From Alphaproteobacteria bacterium (GTDB taxonomy: Bacteria > Pseudomonadota > Alphaproteobacteria > UBA6184): a DNA stretch of 23,275 bases. The notes beneath the pieces were generated by a model. It was given only the letters and a program-made list of their open reading frames with translations, was not told the DNA's origin and made no database searches. Positions 1-7,294 of this stretch are shown in pieces. The stretch covers positions 1-23,275 of the forward strand of contig JAUIKZ010000010.1 in the NCBI GenBank assembly GCA_030433125.1. The letters run 5' to 3'. The translations under genes and the position numbers were made by a program. How positions within the stretch are numbered: position 1 is the stretch's first letter; every line of letters begins with the position of its first letter.

Positions 1-591
1 ATGGTTTTTATATTTTTCTAAAGCTATTTGTAAGGAACGACTATGCGCTTGTGAGGCCATAACATCTGCCATAGTTTTGAGCAGCTCGCGGTTTTTATGG
101 ACGCGCTCAAGCAGCTCACTCCTTGAGTAGCTTGTCATTTCCTCAGCTATATCATCCACTCCCTCTACTTTTAAGCCTAATATCAAAACTGATAAATAAA
201 GCTTTAACGTGGTTGTGCCCACATCGATCACCACTGCACCGGGAGAGTTAACGCATAATAAAGCTGGTGATTCTGGCTGCTCTTCATCTTGAGGGTGGCT
301 GCTTAACGCTGCCACAAGTTTATCAAGGCGTTCCTGCAAAGGGGCCTTATCATAAAAAAACAACCATACCCAATAGTGATAAAAAACTCTATTATAATCG
401 AGCCTTAGACTGGTTTTTTTAAGCCTTTCGTAGTTGTTTTTACATATGTCCAAAGCTTCTAAATAGGCCGCCGGCGTATGCTGGTTAAAGACCGGCTGGT
501 AATCTTCGAGTGGCGTTGAGGAGTCTGCTGCTTTTACTAAAGGCGCTCCACCAAAGGCCGCTAAACACAAAAGAGTTAATAGTTTTTTCAT
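1..591 (-). CDS. Putative exported protein of unknown function, 3' end cut by window edge
   Basis: An open frame starts at ATG 589-591 and runs without a stop off the left edge, so 197 N-terminal residues are visible and the C-terminus is missing. The protein starts with a typical Sec signal (two Lys, then a hydrophobic stretch to about residue 15, cleavage plausible after the Ala pair at 21-22). The mature part is hydrophilic and rich in aromatic residues around 66-82. A Glu/Gln/Pro linker near 101-109 is followed by a hydrophobic stretch at about 118-141 that could be a membrane segment or buried strand, then a charged helical region. I recognise no family. A weak GGGT element precedes the start. 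The upstream gene (671-943, same strand) also encodes a small exported protein, 79 nt away. The reading is direct; export is inferred. Confidence 0.7.
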   Translation of the reverse strand, partial: MKKLLTLLCLAAFGGAPLVKAADSSTPLEDYQPVFNQHTPAAYLEALDICKNNYERLKKTSLRLDYNRVFYHYWVWLFFYDKAPLQERLDKLVAALSSHPQDEEQPESPALLCVNSPGAVVIDVGTTTLKLYLSVLILGLKVEGVDDIAEEMTSYSRSELLERVHKNRELLKTMADVMASQAHSRSLQIALEKYKNH

Positions 592-613
592 TGTTTTCTA
601 CCCACGTTACCCC

Positions 614-641
614 CTTATAAACGCCTGGGTTAAGAATTCAA
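614..641 (-). promoter_or_regulatory. Possible sigma70-type promoter for the exported protein gene at 1-591
   Basis: On the minus strand TTGAAT (636-641) and TATAAG (614-619) are separated by 16 nt, about 23 nt upstream of the ATG at 591. This fits a housekeeping promoter with a short leader. It is based only on consensus resemblance, and cotranscription from the 671-943 gene is the alternative. Confidence 0.35.
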
Positions 642-670
642 CAAAAAACGTCAACAAATATTGGCGTGTA

Positions 671-943
671 TTAATCAGTCGGGATGCTGCGCAACGCTCG
701 TCTCTTTACACATCCCTGAGGAGGGTGCTTGATTCTTGCGTTGCCATATACATAAATAGGCGGCTTATTTTCGGCATCCTCTAACCCTATCAATCGCATA
801 AATTTTGTGCAACAACTTTCCTGCGGAGAAATTTCCACCTCTGCCACCAACCTATTTGTGTCAGCATCGACAATTTGATACATCTCGGTTGTATGCGTTT
901 TTGCTAAAAACAATGTTGTTAAGCTTATTAAAAATGTTTTCAT
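671..943 (-). CDS. Small exported protein of unknown function
   Basis: This is a 90-residue protein beginning MKTFLISLTTLFLA, a short signal-peptide-like N-terminus. The ATG at 941-943 is preferred because AAGGAAGG lies just upstream; a GTG at 956-958 in frame would add five residues but would place this purine-rich element inside the coding region. The mature part has a Cys pair at 44-45 and a third Cys at 78, which suggests disulfide chemistry in the periplasm, and a basic C-terminal tail. I recognise no family. It lies head-to-head with the thiolase gene at 1128 across a 184-base gap with CtrA-type boxes, and is followed by another exported protein gene on the same strand. Export is inferred; the function is unknown. 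Confidence 0.55.
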   Translation of the reverse strand: MKTFLISLTTLFLAKTHTTEMYQIVDADTNRLVAEVEISPQESCCTKFMRLIGLEDAENKPPIYVYGNARIKHPPQGCVKRRALRSIPTD

Positions 944-991
944 AACCTTCCTTTTCACAAATTCATGTGTCTTATTTAACGGTGAGAAAGT

Positions 992-1006
992 TTAATACTT
1001 CTTTAA
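992..1006. promoter_or_regulatory. CtrA-type box (TTAA-N7-TTAA), first of two
   Basis: TTAA at 992-995, seven bases, then TTAA at 1003-1006 followed by C, an exact match to the half-site spacing of the alphaproteobacterial cell-cycle regulator CtrA (TTAA-N7-TTAAC). It lies between the exported protein gene (start 943) and the thiolase gene (start 1128), so it could act on either. The match is seen directly; CtrA binding is inferred. Confidence 0.4.
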
Positions 1007-1060
1007 CGTCGGGGAAGGGCGCCATTAGCTAATCCTGGGGGCTGCAAGTTATGGCTTACA

Positions 1061-1075
1061 TTAACCTTTTGTTAA
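1061..1075. promoter_or_regulatory. CtrA-type box (TTAA-N7-TTAA), second of two, upstream of the thiolase gene
   Basis: TTAA at 1061-1064 and TTAA at 1072-1075 are separated by exactly seven bases (CCTTTTG), giving TTAACC at the left half. A TATTAT at 1102-1107 could be the -10 of the thiolase promoter, which would put the box immediately upstream of the -35 region (about 1079-1084), where CtrA commonly activates. Binding is inferred from the motif alone. Confidence 0.45.
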
Positions 1076-1127
1076 TCATTTCTTAATGGCCCATCTTCTA
1101 GTATTATGAAAGAAAAAAGGAATAAAA

Positions 1128-2294
1128 ATGACCTACATTATTTCTGCCAAACGCACCGCATTAGGGGCTTTTCTGGGCCAATTTCAGCGCATTAAAGCCA
1201 CTGAACTTGCAACCCATGTGGTGAAAGATGCTTATTTATCTCTGGGCAACAAACCGCCCTTAGTGGAAGCTCTATACATGGGGTGTGTATTGCCGGCAGG
1301 GCTGGGTCAAGCGCCCGCACGACAAGTAGCGCTCAATAGTGGCCTGGGCAACCAGGTAGATGCCGTAACGGTTAATAAAGTGTGTGGTTCGGGCATGAAA
1401 ACCATCATGCTTTGTGCGGATCTTATTGAAGCCGGGCATTATGATTTGGCGGTGGCAGGTGGCATGGAAAACATGAGTGCAGCCCCTCACTTGTTAACCG
1501 CTTCACGCAAGGGCCAAAAACTCGGTCACTTAGAAGCGCTCGATCACATGGTGCAAGATGGCCTGGAAGACCCCTACTCCAAACGGAGCATGGGGAGCTT
1601 AGCAGAAGAAACTATGCAGCAATATGGTTTCACCCGTGAAGAGCAAGATGAGTACGCCGCCAACTCTGTAAAGCGTGCTCAAGAAGCCACACGCGCGGGG
1701 GCTTTTAAAAATGAAATCACGCCTGTGCCCACGCCAGATAAGAAGGGTTTTTACGAAGAAGATGAGCACGCCATGCGACTCAACCCTGAAAAAATCCCCA
1801 CGCTTAAACCAATCTTTGCGAAAGATGGAACATTAACCGCCGCCAATAGTAGCGCCTTGGCAGATGGCGCGGCCGCACTTGTCTTAGCCAGCGAAAAGGC
1901 TGTTAAGGAAAAGAGCTTGAAGCCGCTTGCGAAAATAGTAGCCCATTGCACTCATTCGCAAGAGCCCAAGGATTATTCGGTAGCCCCTGTAGGCGCCCTC
2001 ACCAAGCTACTGAAAAAAACGGGTTGGTCAGCTGATGAGGTTGATTTGTTCGAGGTCAACGAGGCCTTTGCAGGAGTCGCGCTCGCCGTTATGCGCGAGC
2101 ATAACATTCCTCACGAAAAGGTGAACGTGAACGGTGGCTCGTGCGCCATGGGGCACCCTCTAGGGGCGAGTGGCGCGCGGATCGTTGTAACCTTGATCCA
2201 CGCCCTAAAACAGCGTAATTTAAAGAAAGGAATGGCCACCCTCTGCATAGGCGGCGGGGAAGCCACGGCCATAGCGATCGAAATTATGGATTAA
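1128..2294 (+). CDS. Acetyl-CoA acetyltransferase (thiolase)
   Basis: This 388-residue protein is a full-length type II thiolase, which condenses two acetyl-CoA to acetoacetyl-CoA or runs the reverse cleavage in the cytoplasm. The nucleophilic cysteine is C86 in the VNKVCGSGM motif, the active-site histidine H343 sits in GGSCAMGHPLGASGAR, and the second catalytic cysteine is C373 in the CIGGG loop. All three are present, so it should be active. The start follows AAAAAAGGA at a good distance. Whether it serves beta-oxidation, ketone-body use, polyhydroxybutyrate or isoprenoid synthesis cannot be told from sequence; no phaB or HMG-CoA gene is adjacent. The ubiG start lies 2 nt beyond its stop, so the two are probably cotranscribed. 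The upstream gap holds two CtrA-type boxes. Confidence 0.95.
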   Translation: MTYIISAKRTALGAFLGQFQRIKATELATHVVKDAYLSLGNKPPLVEALYMGCVLPAGLGQAPARQVALNSGLGNQVDAVTVNKVCGSGMKTIMLCADLIEAGHYDLAVAGGMENMSAAPHLLTASRKGQKLGHLEALDHMVQDGLEDPYSKRSMGSLAEETMQQYGFTREEQDEYAANSVKRAQEATRAGAFKNEITPVPTPDKKGFYEEDEHAMRLNPEKIPTLKPIFAKDGTLTAANSSALADGAAALVLASEKAVKEKSLKPLAKIVAHCTHSQEPKDYSVAPVGALTKLLKKTGWSADEVDLFEVNEAFAGVALAVMREHNIPHEKVNVNGGSCAMGHPLGASGARIVVTLIHALKQRNLKKGMATLCIGGGEATAIAIEIMD

Positions 2295-2296
2295 AG

Positions 2297-2995
2297 GTGG
2301 AACAAAAAACTATATTTGAAACCAAAGGCGGCCAGTGGTGGGAACCGGGTGGTCCCTTTCAAATTCTACACAACATAAACCCGTTACGTTTAGAATATAT
2401 CGTGACGCATATAAAGCAGCATTATGATGAGGTCGAGGGCAAGACAATCCTTGATGTGGGGTGTGGTGGCGGTGTTTTATGCGAACCGTTGGCGCGCTTA
2501 GGCGCAGACGTAACGGGTATTGACACATCCGATAGCGCCATAGAAGCAGCCAAAGCTCATAGTGCCGAAAACCACTTAACCATTAGTTATGAGGCGAGCA
2601 CGATTGAGGCTTTGGAAAAACATAGTGAAAAAGCTTACGACATTATTACAGCCATGGAAGTACTGGAACATGTGGATGATGTGGGTAGCTTTATGCAGAG
2701 TGCTCGCAAACTATTAAAGCCAGGCGGGCTTATGTTTTTTGCAACCATCAATCGGACTTTAAAATCGCTGGCGCTCGCAAAGTTTGCCGCTGAATATATT
2801 TTAAGGTGGGTGCCGCCGGGGGCGCATAATTGGCGCCAGTTTTTAGAGCCGGCAGAGCTAGTAACGCTTCTCGAAAGCAATGGCTTGCAAGCACAAAACT
2901 TAGTTGGCTTGGAGTACAACATGTTAAAAGGGCAGTGGACCTTGGGTGAAGACTTAAGCATGAACTATATGGGTGTGGCAAAAGCACCGGCTTAA
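2297..2995 (+). CDS. ubiG: Ubiquinone biosynthesis O-methyltransferase
   Basis: A 232-residue class I SAM-dependent methyltransferase of the UbiG/Coq3 family, which does both O-methylations in ubiquinone synthesis. The SAM motif I (ILDVGCGGG) is at 51-59 and the acidic motif ending strand 2 (VTGID) near 72-76. The family's N-terminal WWEPGGPF...LHxINPLRL block and the C-terminal SMNYMGVA block are present. The start is GTG at 2297, directly after the thiolase stop, with only a weak ribosome site inside the thiolase end; no other in-frame start gives the conserved N-terminus. Translational coupling to the thiolase is likely. The N-terminus is slightly short compared with many homologues but the core is complete. 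Confidence 0.93.
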   Translation: MEQKTIFETKGGQWWEPGGPFQILHNINPLRLEYIVTHIKQHYDEVEGKTILDVGCGGGVLCEPLARLGADVTGIDTSDSAIEAAKAHSAENHLTISYEASTIEALEKHSEKAYDIITAMEVLEHVDDVGSFMQSARKLLKPGGLMFFATINRTLKSLALAKFAAEYILRWVPPGAHNWRQFLEPAELVTLLESNGLQAQNLVGLEYNMLKGQWTLGEDLSMNYMGVAKAPA

Positions 2996-3065
2996 CAAAA
3001 GAAATTTAACAATTAGTGAAAATTTAATTAATTTCTGATAGCTTGGTGATAGATAAAGTAATATC

Positions 3066-3389
3066 ATGCGTAATTCGGTACAAAGACACATATATACCAA
3101 GTTTTTTGGTCAACTCGTTGGGGAAGACCAATTCGGAAACAAGTACTTTAGCGATAAAAAAGGTCGGCGATGGGTCATTTACAATGGCTTAGCCGAAGCT
3201 ACAAAAGTGCCAGCGGAGTGGTTTGGCTGGTTGCACTACCAGCAAGATTGCACAGCCCCTAAAAAATATCATTGGGAGCGTGATCATTTACCCAATCTAT
3301 CAGGAACACTTCACGCACACTGCGGGCCTTATCGCGTGTTAAATGTTCCCGCTCAATGTTCACAAACGCGCCAAAGTTGGAGACCATAA
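3066..3389 (+). CDS. NADH:ubiquinone oxidoreductase accessory subunit, NDUFA12 family
   Basis: The 107-residue protein shows the NDUFA12 (17.2 kDa complex I subunit) signature: the N-terminal FFGQLVGEDQFGNKYF block, RRWVIYNG, VPAEWFGWLHY, and a C-terminal HxPNLSGT. This accessory subunit sits on the peripheral arm of complex I in alphaproteobacteria and mitochondria, and points to a respiratory chain of that type. The start ATG at 3066 has no strong ribosome site. The mlaD-like start is 1 nt after the stop, so the pair is cotranscribed. Close linkage of NDUFA12, an MCE protein and DUF2155 is a known alphaproteobacterial arrangement, which supports all three calls. Confidence 0.9.
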   Translation: MRNSVQRHIYTKFFGQLVGEDQFGNKYFSDKKGRRWVIYNGLAEATKVPAEWFGWLHYQQDCTAPKKYHWERDHLPNLSGTLHAHCGPYRVLNVPAQCSQTRQSWRP

Positions 3390-3390
3390 A

Positions 3391-3879
3391 ATGCTTAAAA
3401 AACAATCGATCGAAATTACAGTTGGCGTATTTGTGCTGGCTTTTGTTGTGTTGGTTTTGGGCTTCTTTGTTAAAAATTATGGCCTACAAGACAATACGGA
3501 GCACTATAATATCTCTGCTTATTTTCAACGTGCTGATGGTTTGGTTAAAGGCGCCGATGTAAAAGTCAACGGCGTAAAAGTTGGAGAAGTAAACTCTATA
3601 ACACTAGACCCAGAAACACATTACGCCTCAGTAGCGTTTAACGTCCGCAAAAACATTAGCTTGCCTACTGATACTCAAGCGCACATTGTTTCCGAGGGGC
3701 TTATGGGTGGTAAATATGTGTCATTACAAATTGGTGGTGAAGAGGACGCTTTAAAAGAGGGGGATAAAATATATAAAACCCAACCCCCCATCGTGTTAGA
3801 GGATATTATATCTCACATGCTGTTTAGTGCAGGGGGCAGCGAAGAGGATAAAGAAAGCAAAAAAGCTGATGACGAATAA
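3391..3879 (+). CDS. mlaD: MCE-domain phospholipid transport protein, MlaD-like
   Basis: A 162-residue protein with an N-terminal membrane anchor (residues about 8-28) and one MCE domain (about 39-117) carrying the typical RADGLVKGADVKVNGVKVGEV block and the LMGGKYVSL strand. MlaD proteins form a hexameric ring in the periplasm, anchored in the inner membrane, that moves phospholipids between the two membranes with the MlaFE ABC transporter; mlaE and mlaF are not in this window. The ATG at 3391 is chosen because GGAG lies 8 nt upstream and because it gives a proper membrane anchor; an upstream in-frame ATG at 3343 would overlap the NDUFA12 gene by 47 nt. The acidic C-terminus overlaps the next gene by 11 nt. 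Confidence 0.9.
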   Translation: MLKKQSIEITVGVFVLAFVVLVLGFFVKNYGLQDNTEHYNISAYFQRADGLVKGADVKVNGVKVGEVNSITLDPETHYASVAFNVRKNISLPTDTQAHIVSEGLMGGKYVSLQIGGEEDALKEGDKIYKTQPPIVLEDIISHMLFSAGGSEEDKESKKADDE

Positions 3880-4432
3880 ATCTTGTTTACTAGCCTTAAT
3901 TTTCTGCTGCTCACTTTTCGCAACAGAAGCACCATCAAAAGAAGGGGTGATGGCGGAAGAGGAAATCTTTGAGCCAGAGCCTGAAGAAGAGGTCTGGCAA
4001 GCCAAAGGGGTGTTTGTGTTTTTAAACAAAGTCACAGGCCAAAAGCGTGAGCTGGTACTTAGTGTGGATGAACCCCAAGAGGTGGAAAAACTCACCATAA
4101 ACGTAACATTTATGCACAAGACCTCCCCTGAAGAAGCGCCTGAAAATACAGCGTTTGTAAAGATTAAAGATGGGCTTCGTAGTAACAAAGAAGTGTATTC
4201 CAATTGGATGTTTTCATCTGAGCCGTCCGTAAATGCTTTTGAGCATCCCCTCTATTCTATTTGGTTAAAAGATGTTGTGTTACCCGAGCCTAAAACAGAG
4301 CAAGAACAAGACGAGCAAAACGAGAGTAACGCTGCAAAGAACGGATTATTATACCCCAGCACTGAAGACGACATTGAAAACGAATACAAGTCAGCTCACC
4401 AAGAGGATGAGGTTGAGGTAGGGGGAGAATAG
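3869..4432 (+). CDS. DUF2155 domain exported protein
   Basis: A 187-residue protein, counted from the ATG at 3869 inside the mlaD end (11-nt overlap). That start gives a clean signal peptide (MTNKSCLLALIFCCSLF). The core at about 40-125 matches DUF2155: a strand with WQAKGVFVFLNKVTGQ, the EVEKLTINVTF strand, the EEAPENTAFVKI block, then SNWMFSSEPSVNAFEHPLYS and IWLKD. The biochemical role of the family is unknown; it is a periplasmic protein nearly always linked to NDUFA12 and aat in alphaproteobacteria. Here the C-terminus has an added acidic, Glu/Gln-rich tail (about 140-187). No aat gene follows, unlike the usual arrangement. Confidence 0.85.
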   Translation: MTNKSCLLALIFCCSLFATEAPSKEGVMAEEEIFEPEPEEEVWQAKGVFVFLNKVTGQKRELVLSVDEPQEVEKLTINVTFMHKTSPEEAPENTAFVKIKDGLRSNKEVYSNWMFSSEPSVNAFEHPLYSIWLKDVVLPEPKTEQEQDEQNESNAAKNGLLYPSTEDDIENEYKSAHQEDEVEVGGE

Positions 4433-4513
4433 CCTCGATATGCTGCAACAAGTTTAGCTTGATGTGGAGGGGGGGCGTTCCCTTGTAGTTTGCTTGGGCT
4501 CATTGTTTTGCTT

Positions 4514-4534
4514 CGCCTAATCAGAGGCGTTTTT
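4514..4534 (+). terminator. Possible rho-independent terminator after the DUF2155 gene
   Basis: CGCCT (4514-4518), a 6-nt loop and AGGCG (4525-4529) form a 5-bp stem followed by TTTTT at 4530-4534. It would end the plus-strand transcript from 4432. It overlaps the 3' end of the convergent ribbon-helix-helix gene, and the stem is short, so confidence is limited. Confidence 0.4.
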
Positions 4535-4729
4535 CGTTAAAACATATTCTAAAACATATACGCGTATGGCGCTTGATAAGTTGGTGCGCCTCCCCTCGTC
4601 GATAGATTCTACAAGCTTGCGAACACTAACACCTTTTTCCTCGGCGATCTTAGAAAGCTCTTGCCAAAAAATGGGCTCTAATGTGATGCTGGTGTCATGC
4701 CCAAACAGTTTAATAGAGTGCTTATTCAT
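4517..4729 (-). CDS. Small ribbon-helix-helix domain protein
   Basis: A 70-residue protein with the pattern of the alphaproteobacterial RHH_4-type family: a basic first strand (KHSIKLFGHDTSITLEPIFW), helix 1 (ELSKIAEEKG), then helix 2 with SVRKLVESID, and a C-terminal NLSSAIRVYVLEYVL block. Such proteins are presumed dimeric DNA binders, but targets of this family are not established. ATG 4727-4729 is preferred: AGGTG lies about 9 nt upstream, whereas the TTG at 4750 would overlap the fumC end. It starts 4 nt after the fumC stop, so the two form an operon; a fumC-linked RHH gene is common in alphaproteobacteria. Confidence 0.75.
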   Translation of the reverse strand: MNKHSIKLFGHDTSITLEPIFWQELSKIAEEKGVSVRKLVESIDEGRRTNLSSAIRVYVLEYVLTKNASD

Positions 4730-4733
4730 TGTG

Positions 4734-6125
4734 TTATTCACCTGGAGCAATCATTGTTTCAGGACGAACATAAGTCTCAAAATCTTCTGATGACAAAACC
4801 TTTAATTCCATAGCGGCTTCTTTTAGCGTTAGGCCATGTTTGTGGGCGTAGTTAGCAATTTGCGCTGCTTTGTCGTATCCAATATGAGGGGCGAGCGCTG
4901 TAACAAGCATAAGGGAATTGTTTTTGTTGGTTTCGATGTTTTGGGTGTTGAGTTTCAACCCCTTTAGACAATGTTTCGTAAAGCTCCGCATCGCATCGGT
5001 TAAAAGAGCAAGGGAGTGCAACACGTTATAGACAATCACTGGTTTGTATGTGTTTAATTGGAAGTGCCCCTGTGACCCCGCAAAGGTAACGGCCGTGTGG
5101 TTGCCCATAACCTGGCAGCACACCATCGAAAGGGCCTCTGCTTGGGTAGGGTTCACTTTGCCTGGCATAATGGAAGAGCCAGGCTCATTGGCCGGCAAGT
5201 TAAGCTCACCAATGCCGCAGCGTGGGCCAGAAGCCAGCCAGCGGATATCGTTAGCGATTTTGTTTAATGCTACGGCAAGGGTATTAAGTGTTCCCGAAAA
5301 CTGCACTAATGGGTCATGTGCCGCCAGTGCGGCAAATTTGTTCGGAGCTGTTTTAAAGGGGTAACCTAGTTGTGCCGCTAGCTGATCCGCAAACAGTTGA
5401 GCAAAACGGGGGTGTGCGTTAAGGCCTGTGCCAACTGCCGTGCCTCCTTGCGCTATATACAGTAGTTCATCTAACCCATTTTCAATCCTTGATTTACAAT
5501 CTTGAAGCTGCGCAATGAAAGCGGAGAATTCTTGCTGAACGCTTAGCGGGGTGGCATCTTGCAGGTGGGTGCGTCCTATTTTAATAACTTTATCAAATGA
5601 CTGCGCTTTTTGTGTCATCACACTAGACATTTCCGTTAGTGCGGGAAGCAAGGCTTTGTATGTTTTGCTGACAACCGCAACATGCATCGCAGTGGGGAAC
5701 GTGTCATTGCTAGATTGGGAACAATTAACATGATCATTCGGATGCACAGGGTGTTTATTTCCCATTGGTTCGCCCATAAGCTGGTTTGCTTTGTTTGCTA
5801 GCACCTCATTAACGTTCATATTACTTTGTGTGCCCGACCCTGTTTGCCACACCGATAAGGGGAAGTGATCGTGGCTTAAGTTTGTTAAAAAGTGTTCAGC
5901 GGCATCAGTAATGGCATCACATATCTTTTTGTCGATTTTGTTAAGATCAAGGTTTACTTTAGCTGCCGCTTTTTTTACATGGAGAAGCCCCTCAATAACG
6001 TCCAGGGGCATTTTATCATTCCCTATATTAAAAAATTTTAATGACCGCTGCGTTTGCGCTCCCCAATATACGCTATCGTTTACCTCAACATCGCCTAATG
6101 AATCTTTTTCTATACGGTATTTCAT
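4734..6125 (-). CDS. fumC: Class II fumarate hydratase
   Basis: A 463-residue fumarase, which interconverts fumarate and malate in the TCA cycle without an iron-sulfur cluster. The superfamily signature GSSIMPGKVNP is at about 316-326 with the catalytic serine S318 in it, the catalytic histidine is H187 in GRTHLQDATP, and the GSGTQSNMNVNEV substrate block is intact. Length fits the family. ATG 6123-6125 gives the typical N-terminus (YRIEKDSLGDVEV); a longer frame up to 6176 adds an unrelated leader inside the divergent promoter region and is not supported. It is divergently arranged with the secreted protein gene at 6231, and the RHH gene follows 4 nt downstream. Confidence 0.96.
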   Translation of the reverse strand: MKYRIEKDSLGDVEVNDSVYWGAQTQRSLKFFNIGNDKMPLDVIEGLLHVKKAAAKVNLDLNKIDKKICDAITDAAEHFLTNLSHDHFPLSVWQTGSGTQSNMNVNEVLANKANQLMGEPMGNKHPVHPNDHVNCSQSSNDTFPTAMHVAVVSKTYKALLPALTEMSSVMTQKAQSFDKVIKIGRTHLQDATPLSVQQEFSAFIAQLQDCKSRIENGLDELLYIAQGGTAVGTGLNAHPRFAQLFADQLAAQLGYPFKTAPNKFAALAAHDPLVQFSGTLNTLAVALNKIANDIRWLASGPRCGIGELNLPANEPGSSIMPGKVNPTQAEALSMVCCQVMGNHTAVTFAGSQGHFQLNTYKPVIVYNVLHSLALLTDAMRSFTKHCLKGLKLNTQNIETNKNNSLMLVTALAPHIGYDKAAQIANYAHKHGLTLKEAAMELKVLSSEDFETYVRPETMIAPGE

Positions 6126-6168
6126 GACATCTCTTTTTGGGGAGTATAATACGCTAAAGCACAAAAAT

Positions 6169-6184
6169 AAAAGCATTTGCTTTT
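6169..6184. repeat. Perfect inverted repeat between fumC and the divergent secreted-protein gene
   Basis: AAAAGCA (6169-6175), TT, TGCTTTT (6178-6184) is an exact 7-2-7 palindrome in the 105-base divergent gap. Its central position fits an operator for one or both genes. No repressor can be named from it. AT-rich palindromes of this length can arise by chance. Confidence 0.35.
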
Positions 6185-6230
6185 TATAAAGCGTTTCTAT
6201 AACTTTCCCTCAATAGGCTGGGAGAAATAT

Positions 6231-7277
6231 ATGAAAAAACTAATCGCCACCATGTGTGCTCTGTTTAGCTTGTCTCTAAACAGCTTTGCAATGGAGCCCG
6301 AAGCATGCTTACCCGAAACCGACCAGTTAGCTGAAGCGCTGATAGAAAAATTAAAATTTTCCCCGAGAAGCGCCGTTTGCATCGCAAAGTTAGTGGTTCC
6401 ACAACTGCAATCACGGCCCATTACTATATCTGGTTTGATATGTGAAATGCCCACTGAAGAAGGAGAGGGTGTTTTTCACATAGAAGATGTTGAGGCAAAA
6501 GAGCCTAAAATGCGGTCTCTTGCCGCAGTGTTGTTTCGCTTGGAAGATATTCGTCTTGAAAAGCGCAAAAGAACAGATGATCAAGGTTTCTGGCTGAATG
6601 CGGTTAGTGAGATTATATTATATACATCTACATTCGCTAAATATGACACGATTGAGTTTGGTGAGGTAATTGCTTTGGCGGAATACAATCATTGGAAACA
6701 ATGGCGCAGTAGCATTAGACACTCTGTAGACTTGTTGAATGTTTTATGTGAGAAATTAATTGAGGAAGCTAAACCCACAAACCTGTATGGGCTCATTGCC
6801 CAAGAAGAGTTTGGCAGTAAAAGCTACATAGCTTCTCGTATCAGTGCTGGATTAGATTTGCTCTCGCCATTAGTAAGGTCCCTGGTGGAAGAAACCCGCC
6901 AAAAGGACTGGTGTATATCATACTTCTACAGCTCTTCACCCGAAGCGTCGTTTGCAACAAAGCGCCGGTTTGTTGAAACGTTAAGTAGCCTCCCAACTGG
7001 GGTGTTAGCCCAGTTTGCCCATAGGTTTCATAGGGGATATCCCGGACAGGGGAACACCTGTTTTTCCGAACGATTCTTAATGGAAAATGCCAAGTCATAC
7101 ATAAATAAGATAGCTAAGGGCCACAAGTTAGTTTTATCGTGCACCCTGGCAGCTAGTTTCGTAGCAACTAAAGTCGCGGCTCACCCCAGTTTTATAGATT
7201 ACCATGCTTTTATTGTGAAATTTGCAACGTTTTTAGTGCTGAATGCATTGCTAAATGTGATTCACGGACCGCTGTAA
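6231..7277 (+). CDS. Large exported protein of unknown function with a hydrophobic C-terminal end
   Basis: A 348-residue protein starting at ATG 6231 with GGGAG 6 nt upstream; a longer frame from 6177 is rejected because the ATG at 6231 gives a classic signal peptide (MKKLIATMCALFSLSLNSFA, cleavage after Ala20). The mature part is mostly alpha-helical by composition, with cysteines early (26, 50, 71) that could pair in the periplasm. The last 49 residues contain two hydrophobic stretches (about 301-316 and 327-343) around a short polar turn, resembling a membrane hairpin. I recognise no family. It stands alone, divergent from fumC and convergent with greA. Secretion is inferred; an effector or envelope role is possible but unproven. 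Confidence 0.75.
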   Translation: MKKLIATMCALFSLSLNSFAMEPEACLPETDQLAEALIEKLKFSPRSAVCIAKLVVPQLQSRPITISGLICEMPTEEGEGVFHIEDVEAKEPKMRSLAAVLFRLEDIRLEKRKRTDDQGFWLNAVSEIILYTSTFAKYDTIEFGEVIALAEYNHWKQWRSSIRHSVDLLNVLCEKLIEEAKPTNLYGLIAQEEFGSKSYIASRISAGLDLLSPLVRSLVEETRQKDWCISYFYSSSPEASFATKRRFVETLSSLPTGVLAQFAHRFHRGYPGQGNTCFSERFLMENAKSYINKIAKGHKLVLSCTLAASFVATKVAAHPSFIDYHAFIVKFATFLVLNALLNVIHGPL

Positions 7278-7294
7278 AAACCTGGGTAAATAAC

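Noticed and set aside
3343..3390. Upstream in-frame start for mlaD
   Set aside because: It would overlap the NDUFA12 gene and put a polar stretch before the membrane anchor; the ATG at 3391 has a good ribosome site.
4469..4475. Run of seven G between the DUF2155 and ribbon-helix-helix genes
   Set aside because: It lies outside any gene or promoter element, so phase variation by slippage would have no visible target.
6126..6176. Longer N-terminus of fumC
   Set aside because: The added leader has no counterpart in fumarases and would occupy the divergent promoter region.
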